From contig JAHCKI010000026.1 of assembly GCA_026125865.1 (NCBI GenBank), forward strand, positions 1 through 14,733: a stretch of DNA of 14,733 nt, read 5' to 3'. Position 1 is the stretch's first letter, and each line of letters begins with the position of its first letter. The DNA is from Rhodospirillales bacterium (GTDB taxonomy: Bacteria > Pseudomonadota > Alphaproteobacteria > Rhodospirillales > Defluviicoccaceae). The position numbers and the translations under genes are program-made. This document shows positions 7,122 through 13,232 of the stretch, one piece after another. Below the pieces are notes generated by a model. The model was not told where the DNA came from. It was given only the letters and a program-made list of their open reading frames with translations, and made no database searches.

Positions 7122-7910
7122 CTATGTCGCCCGATCCCACATCGTTAGTTGTTCACCGCGACGCAGAATGCCTTGCGCTTCAGCCGTAAAACTTCCGTCG
7201 GGGGTATGCAGCGCCAATCCCGGTAACAGTTGCATTGGTGCGCGCGACCCTTTCCGTCCGGCGACGATGACGCGCGAGGCCGGCCGGTTTTTGCCGGGCC
7301 AGAGGGGCAAGATGCGAATGTCGCCCACGCGTCCCGCCAAGCAGGCCAGCACATGGTCAAGGCGATCGCCCCTGTGAATGACCGTCACCGTGCCCTTTGG
7401 CCGCAGCACGCGAACACAGAACCGCAACCAAGTCTCCAAGTCCGCCGTCCCTTCCATCGTTGCGACGGCGCGGACCGGGTCCGATGGCGCGCGTCCGCAA
7501 CCCGCCGCCAGGTAAGGGGGATTTGTCATTACGTGATCGAAACGATCGGGCACAAGGGGAGGAGCAAAGGCGCGAGGCTGTGCCGACACGTCGGCGGCCA
7601 GGAATTTAACGCGATCATCGAGCCCGTTGCGCCGAGCGTTTCCATCGGCGAGCGCCAAAAAATCAACATTCACGTCGATACCGGTTACCCTTACCCCCGA
7701 CAACCGATGGGCCAGGCAAAGAGCGGCTGCCCCGGTGCCGACTCCCACATCGAGGACAGTGTCACCGGCCTTGGCCGCGACGGAAGCGGCCAAGATGACG
7801 GGATCAATGGCCGCGCGAAATCCGCCGCGGGGCTGCATAAGTCGTACACCGCCGTCAAGCAACGCATCCTCCGAAACAGTGCCTTCCGTATCGGCGTCAG
7901 GCCGTGCCAT
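7122..7910 (-). CDS. trmN6: TrmN6-like tRNA1(Val) adenine-N6 methyltransferase
   Basis: Protein of 262 residues from the ATG at 7910. It is an S-adenosylmethionine-dependent Rossmann methyltransferase of the COG4123 type, whose E. coli member methylates N6 of A37 in tRNA1(Val). Visible features are the N-terminal LLDGGVRLMQPRGGFRAAID signature, SAM motif I VLDVGVGTGAAALCLA (52-67), the acidic GIDVN loop (77-81), and the catalytic NPPY motif (130-133), which marks base-amino methylation. A later segment is IILRRGEQL-like (GILRRGEQLT). A GGAGG lies about 12 nt before this ATG. An upstream in-frame GTG at 7955 would add 15 basic residues that do not look like the family. It is the first gene of the minus-strand group and is divergent from the polyprenyl synthase gene. 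The exact tRNA target in this organism is unproven. Confidence 0.85.
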   Translation of the reverse strand: MARPDADTEGTVSEDALLDGGVRLMQPRGGFRAAIDPVILAASVAAKAGDTVLDVGVGTGAAALCLAHRLSGVRVTGIDVNVDFLALADGNARRNGLDDRVKFLAADVSAQPRAFAPPLVPDRFDHVMTNPPYLAAGCGRAPSDPVRAVATMEGTADLETWLRFCVRVLRPKGTVTVIHRGDRLDHVLACLAGRVGDIRILPLWPGKNRPASRVIVAGRKGSRAPMQLLPGLALHTPDGSFTAEAQGILRRGEQLTMWDRAT

Positions 7911-7967
7911 CGCGAACGCGCGCCTCCGTCCAACCCAAACGCGCTCGCCCGCCACGGAGCCGGACCG

Positions 7968-7995
7968 GACATACGAGATCAGCGGCGCGGATCAA
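7968..7995 (-). promoter_or_regulatory. Possible promoter of the minus-strand trmN6 operon
   Basis: On the minus strand TTGATC (7995-7990) is followed after 16 bp by TATGTC (7973-7968), about 58 bp before the ATG at 7910. Both boxes match the sigma70 consensus only in part and the spacer is one base short. It is placed correctly for the divergent operon. Confidence 0.35.
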
Positions 7996-8044
7996 CTCTA
8001 TCAACTGGTTTTCCTAACACAGCCGGATGAAACCGCCTCCGGAC

Positions 8045-8074
8045 TTGACCGAAGCGCGCGACGGTTCTTATGCT
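8045..8074 (+). promoter_or_regulatory. Sigma70-type promoter of the polyprenyl synthase gene
   Basis: TTGACC (8045-8050), an 18-bp spacer and TATGCT (8069-8074). Transcription would begin near 8081, giving a leader of about 100 nt before the coding region. Five of six bases match at -35, and the spacing is acceptable. Confidence 0.6.
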
Positions 8075-8178
8075 CGGGGCTGCTTGCTTGGACGTCAAGA
8101 TCAAGAAGCGATTAGCGCGCGACAGGAACTTGCACCGACGATCACAGAGAGATGGCCGGGCAGAGGTAGTTGAGAGGA

Positions 8179-9201
8179 ATGACCTTGGGGGTTGCTGCGA
8201 CCCTTGACCGAGGAGAGGCCGGAAAGCCGTCTCTGGATGCCCTCAACGCTTTGGTTGCGGACGATCTGAAAGCGGTCAACGAGACCATTATCGGCCGGAT
8301 GCACAGTCCGGTTCCGATGATCCCGCAATTGGCCGGTCATGTGGTCGCGGCCGGCGGCAAGCGGCTGCGGCCGATGCTGACCCTTGCTGCGGCGCGCCTC
8401 TGCGGGTACGGCGGCCGCCGCCATATCGGACTAGCCACCTGCGTCGAGTTCATTCACACCGCGACACTCCTGCACGACGACGTCGTCGACGATTCATCGT
8501 TGCGGCGCGGACTGGCTTCGGCAAACGCCCTTTTCGGCAACAAGTCCAGTGTCCTGGTCGGGGATTTCCTGTTCAGCCGTTCCTTCGAACTCATGGTCGA
8601 GGACGGCTCGCTCGAAGTGCTGCGCATTCTGTCGAAGGCATCTTCCGTCATTGCCGAAGGCGAGGTCATGCAACTCATGACCACAAGCGACCTCGATACC
8701 GACGAGGCGGCATACCTGGCGGTCATCGGCGCCAAAACGGCGGAGCTTTTCGCCGCGGCCTGCGAGATCGGCGCCGTTGTCGCCGACCGTCCCCAGGAGG
8801 AAACCGCGGCGCTTCGCGCCTACGGCATGAACTTCGGCATTGCGTTTCAACTGGTCGACGACGTGCTCGACTACTCGGCGGCGCAGGTGACCCTGGGCAA
8901 AAGCATCGGCGACGATTTTCGTGATGGCAAGGTCACCTTGCCGATCGTTCTGGCGTTCGAGCGGGCGGATGGGGAAGATCGGCAATTCTGGCGGCGCACC
9001 ATGGAGGAGATGGCCCAGAAGCCGGGCGACCTGGACCGCGCCATCGCCTTGCTGACCCGGCACAACGCCTTGGCGGAGGCCGTCGAGCGCGCCCACACCT
9101 ATGGGCGCAAGGCCAGCAAAGCTCTCGACGTTTTCCCCGATGGACCGGTGAGACGCATTCTCACTGATCTGATCGATTTCTGTGTCGAGCGCGCCTATTA
9201 G
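8179..9201 (+). CDS. ispB: Long-chain all-trans polyprenyl diphosphate synthase (quinone side chain)
   Basis: Protein of 340 residues that condenses isopentenyl diphosphate units onto an allylic primer to make the long tail of ubiquinone. Visible features are GGKRLRPML (about 59-67), the first Asp-rich motif DDVVD (about 100-104) in FIHTATLLHDDVVDDSSLRRG, GNKSSVLVGDFLFSRSF (about 120-136), and the second Asp-rich motif QLVDDVLDYS (about 225-234) with GKSIGDDFRDGKVTLP after it. Product length cannot be read with certainty; octaprenyl or decaprenyl is expected, and alphaproteobacteria usually make ubiquinone-10. The start is uncertain. ATG 8179 has GAGAGGA directly against it, TTG 8170 has AGAGG 3 nt before, and TTG 8185 has GAGAGGA at a good 6-nt distance. 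The differences affect only the non-conserved N-terminus. No terminator is evident after the stop. Confidence 0.93.
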   Translation: MTLGVAATLDRGEAGKPSLDALNALVADDLKAVNETIIGRMHSPVPMIPQLAGHVVAAGGKRLRPMLTLAAARLCGYGGRRHIGLATCVEFIHTATLLHDDVVDDSSLRRGLASANALFGNKSSVLVGDFLFSRSFELMVEDGSLEVLRILSKASSVIAEGEVMQLMTTSDLDTDEAAYLAVIGAKTAELFAAACEIGAVVADRPQEETAALRAYGMNFGIAFQLVDDVLDYSAAQVTLGKSIGDDFRDGKVTLPIVLAFERADGEDRQFWRRTMEEMAQKPGDLDRAIALLTRHNALAEAVERAHTYGRKASKALDVFPDGPVRRILTDLIDFCVERAY

Positions 9202-9242
9202 CTTTTATTCCGCCAAGATGAATTCGTTCAGATGATCCTGCC

Positions 9243-9272
9243 TTGCCGTCCCTGGGGAGGCGGGGGTATATA
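9243..9272 (+). promoter_or_regulatory. Promoter of tRNA-Pro
   Basis: TTGCCG (9243-9248), an 18-bp GC-rich spacer and TATATA (9267-9272), about 46 bp before the first base of the tRNA. The GC-rich spacer just upstream of a TATA-type -10 resembles promoters of stable RNA genes. Confidence 0.6.
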
Positions 9273-9318
9273 GACCGACGACGAATGCCGTTGGGGCAAG
9301 AAGTAAAAAGTCGCGCAT

Positions 9319-9395
9319 CGGAGTGTAGCTCAGCCTGGTAGAGCACCGTCTTCGGGAGGCGGGGGCCGGTGGTTCAAATCCACTCACTCCGACCA
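9319..9395 (+). tRNA. tRNA-Pro, anticodon CGG
   Basis: A 77-nt cloverleaf can be drawn by hand. The acceptor stem CGGAGTG (9319-9325) pairs perfectly with CACTCCG (9385-9391). The D arm contains AGCTCAGCCTGGTAGAGC. The anticodon stem CCGTC/GGCGG encloses loop TTCGGGA, with anticodon CGG at 9353-9355, reading codon CCG. The T arm GGTGG-TTCAAAT-CCACT is followed by discriminator A and an encoded CCA (9393-9395). The first base pair C1-G72 is characteristic of bacterial tRNA-Pro. The 3' end is followed within about 100 bp by an integrase remnant, so this tRNA has probably served as an attachment site. Confidence 0.97.
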
Positions 9396-9396
9396 A

Positions 9397-9412
9397 TTTT
9401 GCAGAGGCAAAA
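9397..9412. other. Small hairpin just after tRNA-Pro
   Basis: TTTTGC-AGAG-GCAAAA forms a perfect 6-bp stem with a 4-nt loop starting one base after the tRNA CCA end. No T-run follows on either strand, so it is not a standard intrinsic terminator. It may aid tRNA 3' processing or be what is left of the attachment region of the lost element. Confidence 0.35.
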
Positions 9413-9498
9413 CAATAAGTTACGGCCTCAGAAATCCATCGGGAAACCATCGCAGACAACGCTGGCACACACTTGCCGCAGCGAAAGGAAGATCTGCG

Positions 9499-9612
9499 AT
9501 GGCAAGCAATCGAAAAAGAGGCGGCAAGTGGCACGTCCAGGTTCGGCGGAAAGGCAATGCGTCGGCCACGCGTTCCTTCATGCATAAGGCAGATGCGGAG
9601 CAATGGGTTTAA
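9499..9612 (+). pseudogene. Truncated tyrosine-recombinase integrase remnant
   Basis: ATG at 9499, with AAGGA at 9485-9489, opens a 37-codon frame ending at TAA 9610-9612. The peptide begins MASNRKRGGKWHVQVRRKG and continues ...TRSFMHKADAEQW. From family knowledge, M-x-x-I/N-R-K-R-G-x-K-W-x-V-Q-V-R-x-K-G ... T-R-S-F-x-x-K-A-D-A-E-x-W is the standard N-terminus of phage- and island-type tyrosine integrases (about 350-400 residues). The core-binding domain and the R-H-R-Y catalytic domain are missing. The codons after the stop do not resemble the family in any frame, so the 3' part was lost by deletion, not just by a stop mutation. It lies 103 bp downstream of tRNA-Pro, reading away from it, the classic position for an integrated element, and converges with tyrS. 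Confidence 0.75.
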
Positions 9613-9637
9613 TGCACCGACAGTCCCCCATTCGGGC

Positions 9638-10891
9638 TCAACCGATTTTGACCAGGGCGTGGCGTTTTTTGCCGGCGGAGAGCTTGATGACGCCCTCGGC
9701 ATCCAGGTCGGCGCGGGTGACGGGGCGGGTCTCTTCGCTGACGGCGGCGTTGTTGATGCGGGCGCCGCCGCCGCGGATCAGCTTGCGTGAAGCACCGTTG
9801 GAGGCCGCCAAACAAGCTCGGCGGAACAGCTCGAACGCGGCGATGCCGGCATCCAGTTCCGCTTCCGTCACGGCCACCGTCGGCAGCTCTTCGCCGGCCG
9901 CGCCCTCGACAAAGGTCTGGCGCGCCGTTTCGGCGGCGGCGTCCGCGGCGGCGCGGCCATGGCAAAGGGCGGTCGCCTCGTTGGCGAGCACGGCCTTGGC
10001 GGCGTTGATGTCCGCGCCTTCGAGCGATTCCAGGCGTCGAACTTCGTCCAGCGGCAGCTCCGTGAAAAGCCTGAGAAAGCGCCCGACGTCGCCGTCCTCC
10101 GTGTTGCGCCAGTACTGCCAATAGTCGTAGGGCGACAACAGGTCGGCGGACAGCCACACCGCGCCGGCGGCGGTCTTGCCCATCTTCGCGCCCGACGCGC
10201 TCGTCAACAGCGGCGTGGTCAGTCCGAACAGCAGCCTGTCGTCCATGCGCCGCGCCAACTCGACGCCGGAAACGATGTTTCCCCATTGATCGGAGCCACC
10301 CATCTGCAAGCGGCAGTCGTGGCGACGGGCCAGTTCGACAAAGTCATAAGATTGCAGGACCATGTAGTTGAACTCAAGGAACGTCAGCGGCTGCTCGCGG
10401 TCCAGCCGCATGCGAACGGAATCGAAGGTGAGCATGCGGTTGATGGAAAAATGACGGCCGACGTCGCGCAGCAACGGGATGTACCGTAATTCATCGAGCC
10501 AGTCGGCGTTATTGACCATGACGGCGTCGGTGGGACCATCGCCGAAGGTGAGAAAGCGGGCGAACACCTGGCGAATGCCGGCCATGTTGGCGGTGATCTC
10601 CCCTTCGGAGAGAAGCTTCCGCGCCTCGTCCTTGCCCGAAGGATCGCCCACCTTGGTGGTCCCGCCGCCCATCAGCACGATCGGCTTGTGCCCTGTTTTC
10701 TGGAACAACCGCAGCAGCATGATCGACACCAGGCTGCCGGCGTGCAGACTGGGAGCCGTGCAGTCGAAACCGATATAGGCGGCGACGGGTCCGGCGCTCG
10801 CCAGGTGATCGAGGGCGTCGATGTCGGTGCATTGGTGCATGTAGCCGCGCTCGATGACGGCGTTGAGGAAATCGGAACGGTACGTGTTCAT
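9638..10891 (-). CDS. tyrS: Tyrosyl-tRNA synthetase
   Basis: Protein of 417 residues, the usual length for class I TyrS. It charges tRNA-Tyr with tyrosine in the cytoplasm. Visible features are YIGFDCTAPSLHAGS (39-53), where LHAGS replaces the HIGH signature as often in this group; GGGTTKVGDPSGK (75-87); the tyrosine-binding region FNYMVLQSYDF (174-184) and GGSDQWGNI (198-206); the second signature KMGKT (236-240, in place of KMSKS); and a C-terminal S4 RNA-binding domain (about 345-417, LAASNGASRKLIRGGGARIN...). The ATG at 10891 is chosen because conserved sequence starts immediately after it and AAGGA lies just upstream. The open frame runs further upstream to 11323 without conserved content. 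It probably follows the alpha/beta hydrolase gene, 86 bp away. Confidence 0.96.
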   Translation of the reverse strand: MNTYRSDFLNAVIERGYMHQCTDIDALDHLASAGPVAAYIGFDCTAPSLHAGSLVSIMLLRLFQKTGHKPIVLMGGGTTKVGDPSGKDEARKLLSEGEITANMAGIRQVFARFLTFGDGPTDAVMVNNADWLDELRYIPLLRDVGRHFSINRMLTFDSVRMRLDREQPLTFLEFNYMVLQSYDFVELARRHDCRLQMGGSDQWGNIVSGVELARRMDDRLLFGLTTPLLTSASGAKMGKTAAGAVWLSADLLSPYDYWQYWRNTEDGDVGRFLRLFTELPLDEVRRLESLEGADINAAKAVLANEATALCHGRAAADAAAETARQTFVEGAAGEELPTVAVTEAELDAGIAAFELFRRACLAASNGASRKLIRGGGARINNAAVSEETRPVTRADLDAEGVIKLSAGKKRHALVKIG

Positions 10892-10977
10892 GATCCTTGG
10901 TCTCGTTGGGGACGGTCGCGGTCTCGGGCGCGCTATCGAGCGCACCAAGTCAATCGCAACGCCGATCTTCTTACACC

Positions 10978-11625
10978 TTAAGCCGGCTCGGTGATGGCTC
11001 GATCCATGTAATCGGCGGCAGCGGCAGCCACCTCTTCCACGTGCGATTGGAAGAAATGGTCGGCACCGGCAATGGTGCGATATTCGATGGTGATGTTTTT
11101 CTGCATGGACAGTTTTTGGGCGAGCTTGGCGACGGCCGCCGGCGGAATGGATGTATCGTCGGTACCATGGAGAATGAGGCCCGAGGACGGACACGGCGCC
11201 AAGAACGTGAAGTCGTGCATGCCGGCGGGTGGCGATACGGAAATAAACCGCGTTATTTCGGGACGCCGCATCATCAACTGCATGCCGATCCAAGCGCCGA
11301 AGGAATAACCGCCAATCCAACATTCCGAGGCATTGGGGTTGATGCTTTCCAACCAGTCCAGCGCCGACGCTGCGTCGCTGAGTTCGCCTTGACCGTTGTC
11401 GAACTCGCCCTGGGACCGCCCGACGCCACGGAAATTGAAGCGGAGCACCGAAAAGCCCCGGCGCTGGAATTCCTGATAGAGGGCGACCACGAGCCGGTTC
11501 CCCATCGCACCTCCATGGAGAGAATGGGGGTGCAAAACCAGCGCAATGGGCGCATTGTTCTTCTTCGAATGATGGTAGCGGCCTTCAAGGCGACCCTCGG
11601 TGCCGTTGAAAATCACTTCTGGCAT
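10978..11625 (-). CDS. Alpha/beta hydrolase, COG2945-like
   Basis: Protein of 215 residues from the ATG at 11625. It is a compact alpha/beta hydrolase without a lid domain and without a signal peptide. Visible features are ALVLHPHSLHGG (28-39, oxyanion side), VLRFNFRGVGRSQGEFD (60-76), the nucleophile elbow GGYSFGAW with Ser108, HGTDD with the acid at Asp156 or Asp157, and catalytic His190 in GADHFF. The substrate is unknown; relatives are annotated only as putative esterases or hydrolases. From memory, the family usually reads HPHP..GGTM.N in the first motif, whereas this protein has HPHSLHGGAMGN, a possible local divergence. It is divergent from cysE across a 239-bp spacer and lies upstream of tyrS on the same strand. 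No strong ribosome site is seen before the ATG. Confidence 0.88.
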   Translation of the reverse strand: MPEVIFNGTEGRLEGRYHHSKKNNAPIALVLHPHSLHGGAMGNRLVVALYQEFQRRGFSVLRFNFRGVGRSQGEFDNGQGELSDAASALDWLESINPNASECWIGGYSFGAWIGMQLMMRRPEITRFISVSPPAGMHDFTFLAPCPSSGLILHGTDDTSIPPAAVAKLAQKLSMQKNITIEYRTIAGADHFFQSHVEEVAAAAADYMDRAITEPA

Positions 11626-11725
11626 GGCGTCTATACATTCAATCCGTGGATGATGATGCGTCGCTCAAATAGCCCACTCAAAAAATACGGAAACACGAGA
11701 CAAAGTTTCCTATTGCCAGCATGGT

Positions 11726-11750
11726 ATACTTGATCAAAGCAGTCGGACTT
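11726..11750 (+). promoter_or_regulatory. Candidate type 1 IscR binding site
   Basis: The 25-bp stretch reads ATACTTGA, seven bases, then AGTCGGACTT. Aligned by eye with the E. coli type 1 IscR consensus (ATA-S-YY-GACT ... AGTC-GG-S-TAT as I recall it), about 19 of 25 positions agree, including ATAC, TTGA and AGTCGG. It overlaps the -35 box and the spacer of the promoter in front of cysE-iscR-iscS, which is where a repressor would act. The last positions and the CT of the first half-site do not match. Confidence 0.5.
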
Positions 11751-11758
11751 CATATATA
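11730..11758 (+). promoter_or_regulatory. Promoter of the cysE-iscR-iscS operon
   Basis: TTGATC (11730-11735), a 17-bp spacer and TATATA (11753-11758). Transcription would begin near 11765, leaving a leader of about 100 nt before the cysE ATG. An A-rich stretch (CAAAAAATACGG, near 11679-11690) lies upstream. The leader carries two copies of CGTTTGCGC (11767-11775 and 11797-11805). Confidence 0.65.
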
Positions 11759-11864
11759 GCGTTCGACGTTTGCGCAGCAACAAATCGCTGGCCTGCCGTT
11801 TGCGCGGCTGGCTATGTTTGTCCCGGAACGAGCCATCGGAGCGGGATAAATTAAAGGACAACGC

Positions 11865-12653
11865 ATGGTTTTCAAGAGCATTCAGGAAGACATCTCGGCT
11901 TTCATGGCTCGCGACCCGGCGGCGCGGTCGAAGCTGGAGATCGTTTTGTGCTACCCGGGGTTCCATGCATTGGTTTTGTACCGCCTTTCCAGTGCATTGT
12001 GGCGGCGCCGGTTTTATCTCCTGGGGCGTTTCGTTTCGCACCTCGGCCGGCTGTTGACAGGTATCGAGATTCATCCCGGCGCCAAGATCGGCAAACGGCT
12101 CGTCATCGACCATGGTTTCGGAGTCGTCATCGGAGAAACGTCCGAGATCGGCGAAGATGTGACCTTGTACCAGGGCGTTACGCTCGGCGGGATCGCCCCT
12201 TCGGTGAATTCCCAGTCGCAGGTTAACGTGAAACGTCACCCGACACTGAAGAATGGCGTCATCGTCGGTTCCGGAGGACAGATCCTCGGACCGATTACCG
12301 TCGGGGAAGGGGCGCGCGTCGGCGCCAACGCCGTGGTGACCAAGGACTTGGCGCCGGGCGTCACCGCGGTCGGAATTCCCGCTCATGGGGTATTGCCCAA
12401 GGACCGGACCGCGGCGGGACAATTCGTCGCCTACGGGACACCGGCCGAAGGCTGCCCGGATCCGGTACTGGCGACCATCGAGAACATGAGGGGACAAATC
12501 GCCGCGCTTCAGGACCGCGTTCATCATCTCGAAAAGGCGGAGCATGGGACGGCAGACGGCGACGCTGCAGGCGCGGACTGGGCCGAGTGGCGGGACAACG
12601 AAATCCACGAGGTCAAGGTCGCGTCGATGGGAGAGTCCGGGCGACGTTCATGA
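11865..12653 (+). CDS. cysE: Serine O-acetyltransferase
   Basis: Protein of 262 residues that makes O-acetylserine from serine and acetyl-CoA, the precursor of cysteine. It is the short (EpsC-type) form. A helical N-terminus with LCYPGFHALVLYRLSSALW (28-46) leads into a left-handed beta-helix of hexapeptide repeats (about 68-175): IHPGAKIG, VIDHGFGVVIGETSEIGEDVTLYQGVTLGG with catalytic Asp82-His83, KRHPTL with His125, and VGSGGQILGPITVGEGARVGANAVVTKDL. Residues about 206-232 (TIENMRGQIAALQDRVHHLEKAE) look like a coiled coil, followed by an acidic, poorly structured tail. AAAGGA lies 6 nt before the ATG. The gene is first in the block with iscR and the desulfurases, linking cysteine supply to Fe-S cluster assembly, where cysteine is the sulfur donor. 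The tail does not end in the Ile that E. coli CysE uses to bind CysK. Confidence 0.93.
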   Translation: MVFKSIQEDISAFMARDPAARSKLEIVLCYPGFHALVLYRLSSALWRRRFYLLGRFVSHLGRLLTGIEIHPGAKIGKRLVIDHGFGVVIGETSEIGEDVTLYQGVTLGGIAPSVNSQSQVNVKRHPTLKNGVIVGSGGQILGPITVGEGARVGANAVVTKDLAPGVTAVGIPAHGVLPKDRTAAGQFVAYGTPAEGCPDPVLATIENMRGQIAALQDRVHHLEKAEHGTADGDAAGADWAEWRDNEIHEVKVASMGESGRRS

Positions 12654-12656
12654 TGT

Positions 12657-12710
12657 CGGTTAGATTGAAAATGCCGGTGCGGTTGGGAAAATCGGTGCGG
12701 TTGGGTTGGA
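12657..12710 (+). repeat. Three imperfect 18-bp tandem units before iscR
   Basis: Units at 12657-12674, 12675-12692 and 12693-12710 all begin CGGT. The second and third share CGGTGCGGTTGGG exactly (12675-12687 and 12693-12705), and the first is degenerate. They fill almost the whole cysE-iscR spacer and end beside the iscR ribosome site. They may be a chance duplication or affect translation or messenger stability; no function is claimed. Confidence 0.6.
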
Positions 12711-12711
12711 C

Positions 12712-12716
12712 AGGAG
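12712..12716 (+). promoter_or_regulatory. Shine-Dalgarno fixing the GTG start of iscR
   Basis: AGGAG lies 7 nt before GTG 12724, whose product begins with the family-typical KLSTKGRYAV. The in-frame TTG at 12706 would put this site inside the gene and add MDRRAL, so it is rejected. Confidence 0.75.
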
Positions 12717-12723
12717 AGCGCTC

Positions 12724-13212
12724 GTGAAGCTGAGCACCAAGGGACGTTATGCGGTGATGGCCATGGCCGATCTGGCGTACAACGGAAACGGCAAACCGGT
12801 CACTCTTGCCGAGATCGCGGATCGGCAGGAAATTTCGCTCTCCTACCTGGAGCAGTTGTTCGGTCGGCTGCGACGGGCCGGGTTGGTGTCGAGCGTGCGG
12901 GGGCCGGGCGGCGGCTACCTGTTGGGCCGCTCGTTGGCGGAGACGCGGGTCGCCGATATCATCATGGCCGTGGACGAACCCATAAAGGCAACCCGGTGCA
13001 CACCGGGCTCGCCCATGGGCTGCCATACCCATCGCGGCCGATGTCTGACCCATGATTTGTGGGAGGAACTCGGCAACCAGATCTATCTCTATCTCAGCTC
13101 AGTAACCCTCGCCGACATTTGTGATCGACGCATTCCTGGGACCGGCCGCTTCCTGTTCGCCTCGCCGCGGTCGGAGACCGCCGAGCCGGCACGCGCCGAA
13201 CCGGCGACGTAG
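12724..13212 (+). CDS. iscR: Rrf2-family Fe-S cluster regulator IscR
   Basis: Protein of 162 residues. IscR binds a [2Fe-2S] cluster and, in that form, represses Fe-S assembly genes, so it senses cluster demand. Visible features are the winged-helix N-terminus KLSTKGRYAVMAMADLA, the recognition region ISLSYLEQLFGRLRRAGLVSSVRGPGGGYLL (38-67) with the typical RGPGGGY wing, and the cluster loop with Cys92, Cys100, Cys107 and His110 (C-x7-C-x6-C-x2-H). This matches the three-Cys-one-His ligand set of E. coli IscR (Cys92, Cys98, Cys104, His107) with slightly longer spacings. The protein should therefore bind a cluster. It is the second gene of the block, 70 bp after cysE and 20 bp before the first desulfurase. 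Feedback is suggested by the IscR-like site at 11726-11750. Confidence 0.93.
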   Translation: MKLSTKGRYAVMAMADLAYNGNGKPVTLAEIADRQEISLSYLEQLFGRLRRAGLVSSVRGPGGGYLLGRSLAETRVADIIMAVDEPIKATRCTPGSPMGCHTHRGRCLTHDLWEELGNQIYLYLSSVTLADICDRRIPGTGRFLFASPRSETAEPARAEPAT

Positions 13213-13232
13213 ATCCCCAGCGACATCGATCC

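Noticed and set aside
7911..7955. GTG start at 7955 for the TrmN6-like methyltransferase
   Set aside because: The extra basic residues do not look like the family; ATG 7910 is closer to the conserved N-terminus.
9397..9412. Hairpin after tRNA-Pro as an intrinsic terminator
   Set aside because: The stem is AT-rich at its base and no T-run follows; kept only as a structure of unknown role.
10892..11323. Extension of tyrS upstream of the ATG at 10891
   Set aside because: The open frame overlaps the hydrolase gene and the extra residues have no TyrS character; the conserved start is at 10891.
11759..11864. Riboswitch or attenuator in the cysE leader
   Set aside because: Short repeats and weak stems exist (CGTTTGCGC twice), but no known riboswitch core, leader peptide with Cys codons or terminator was found.
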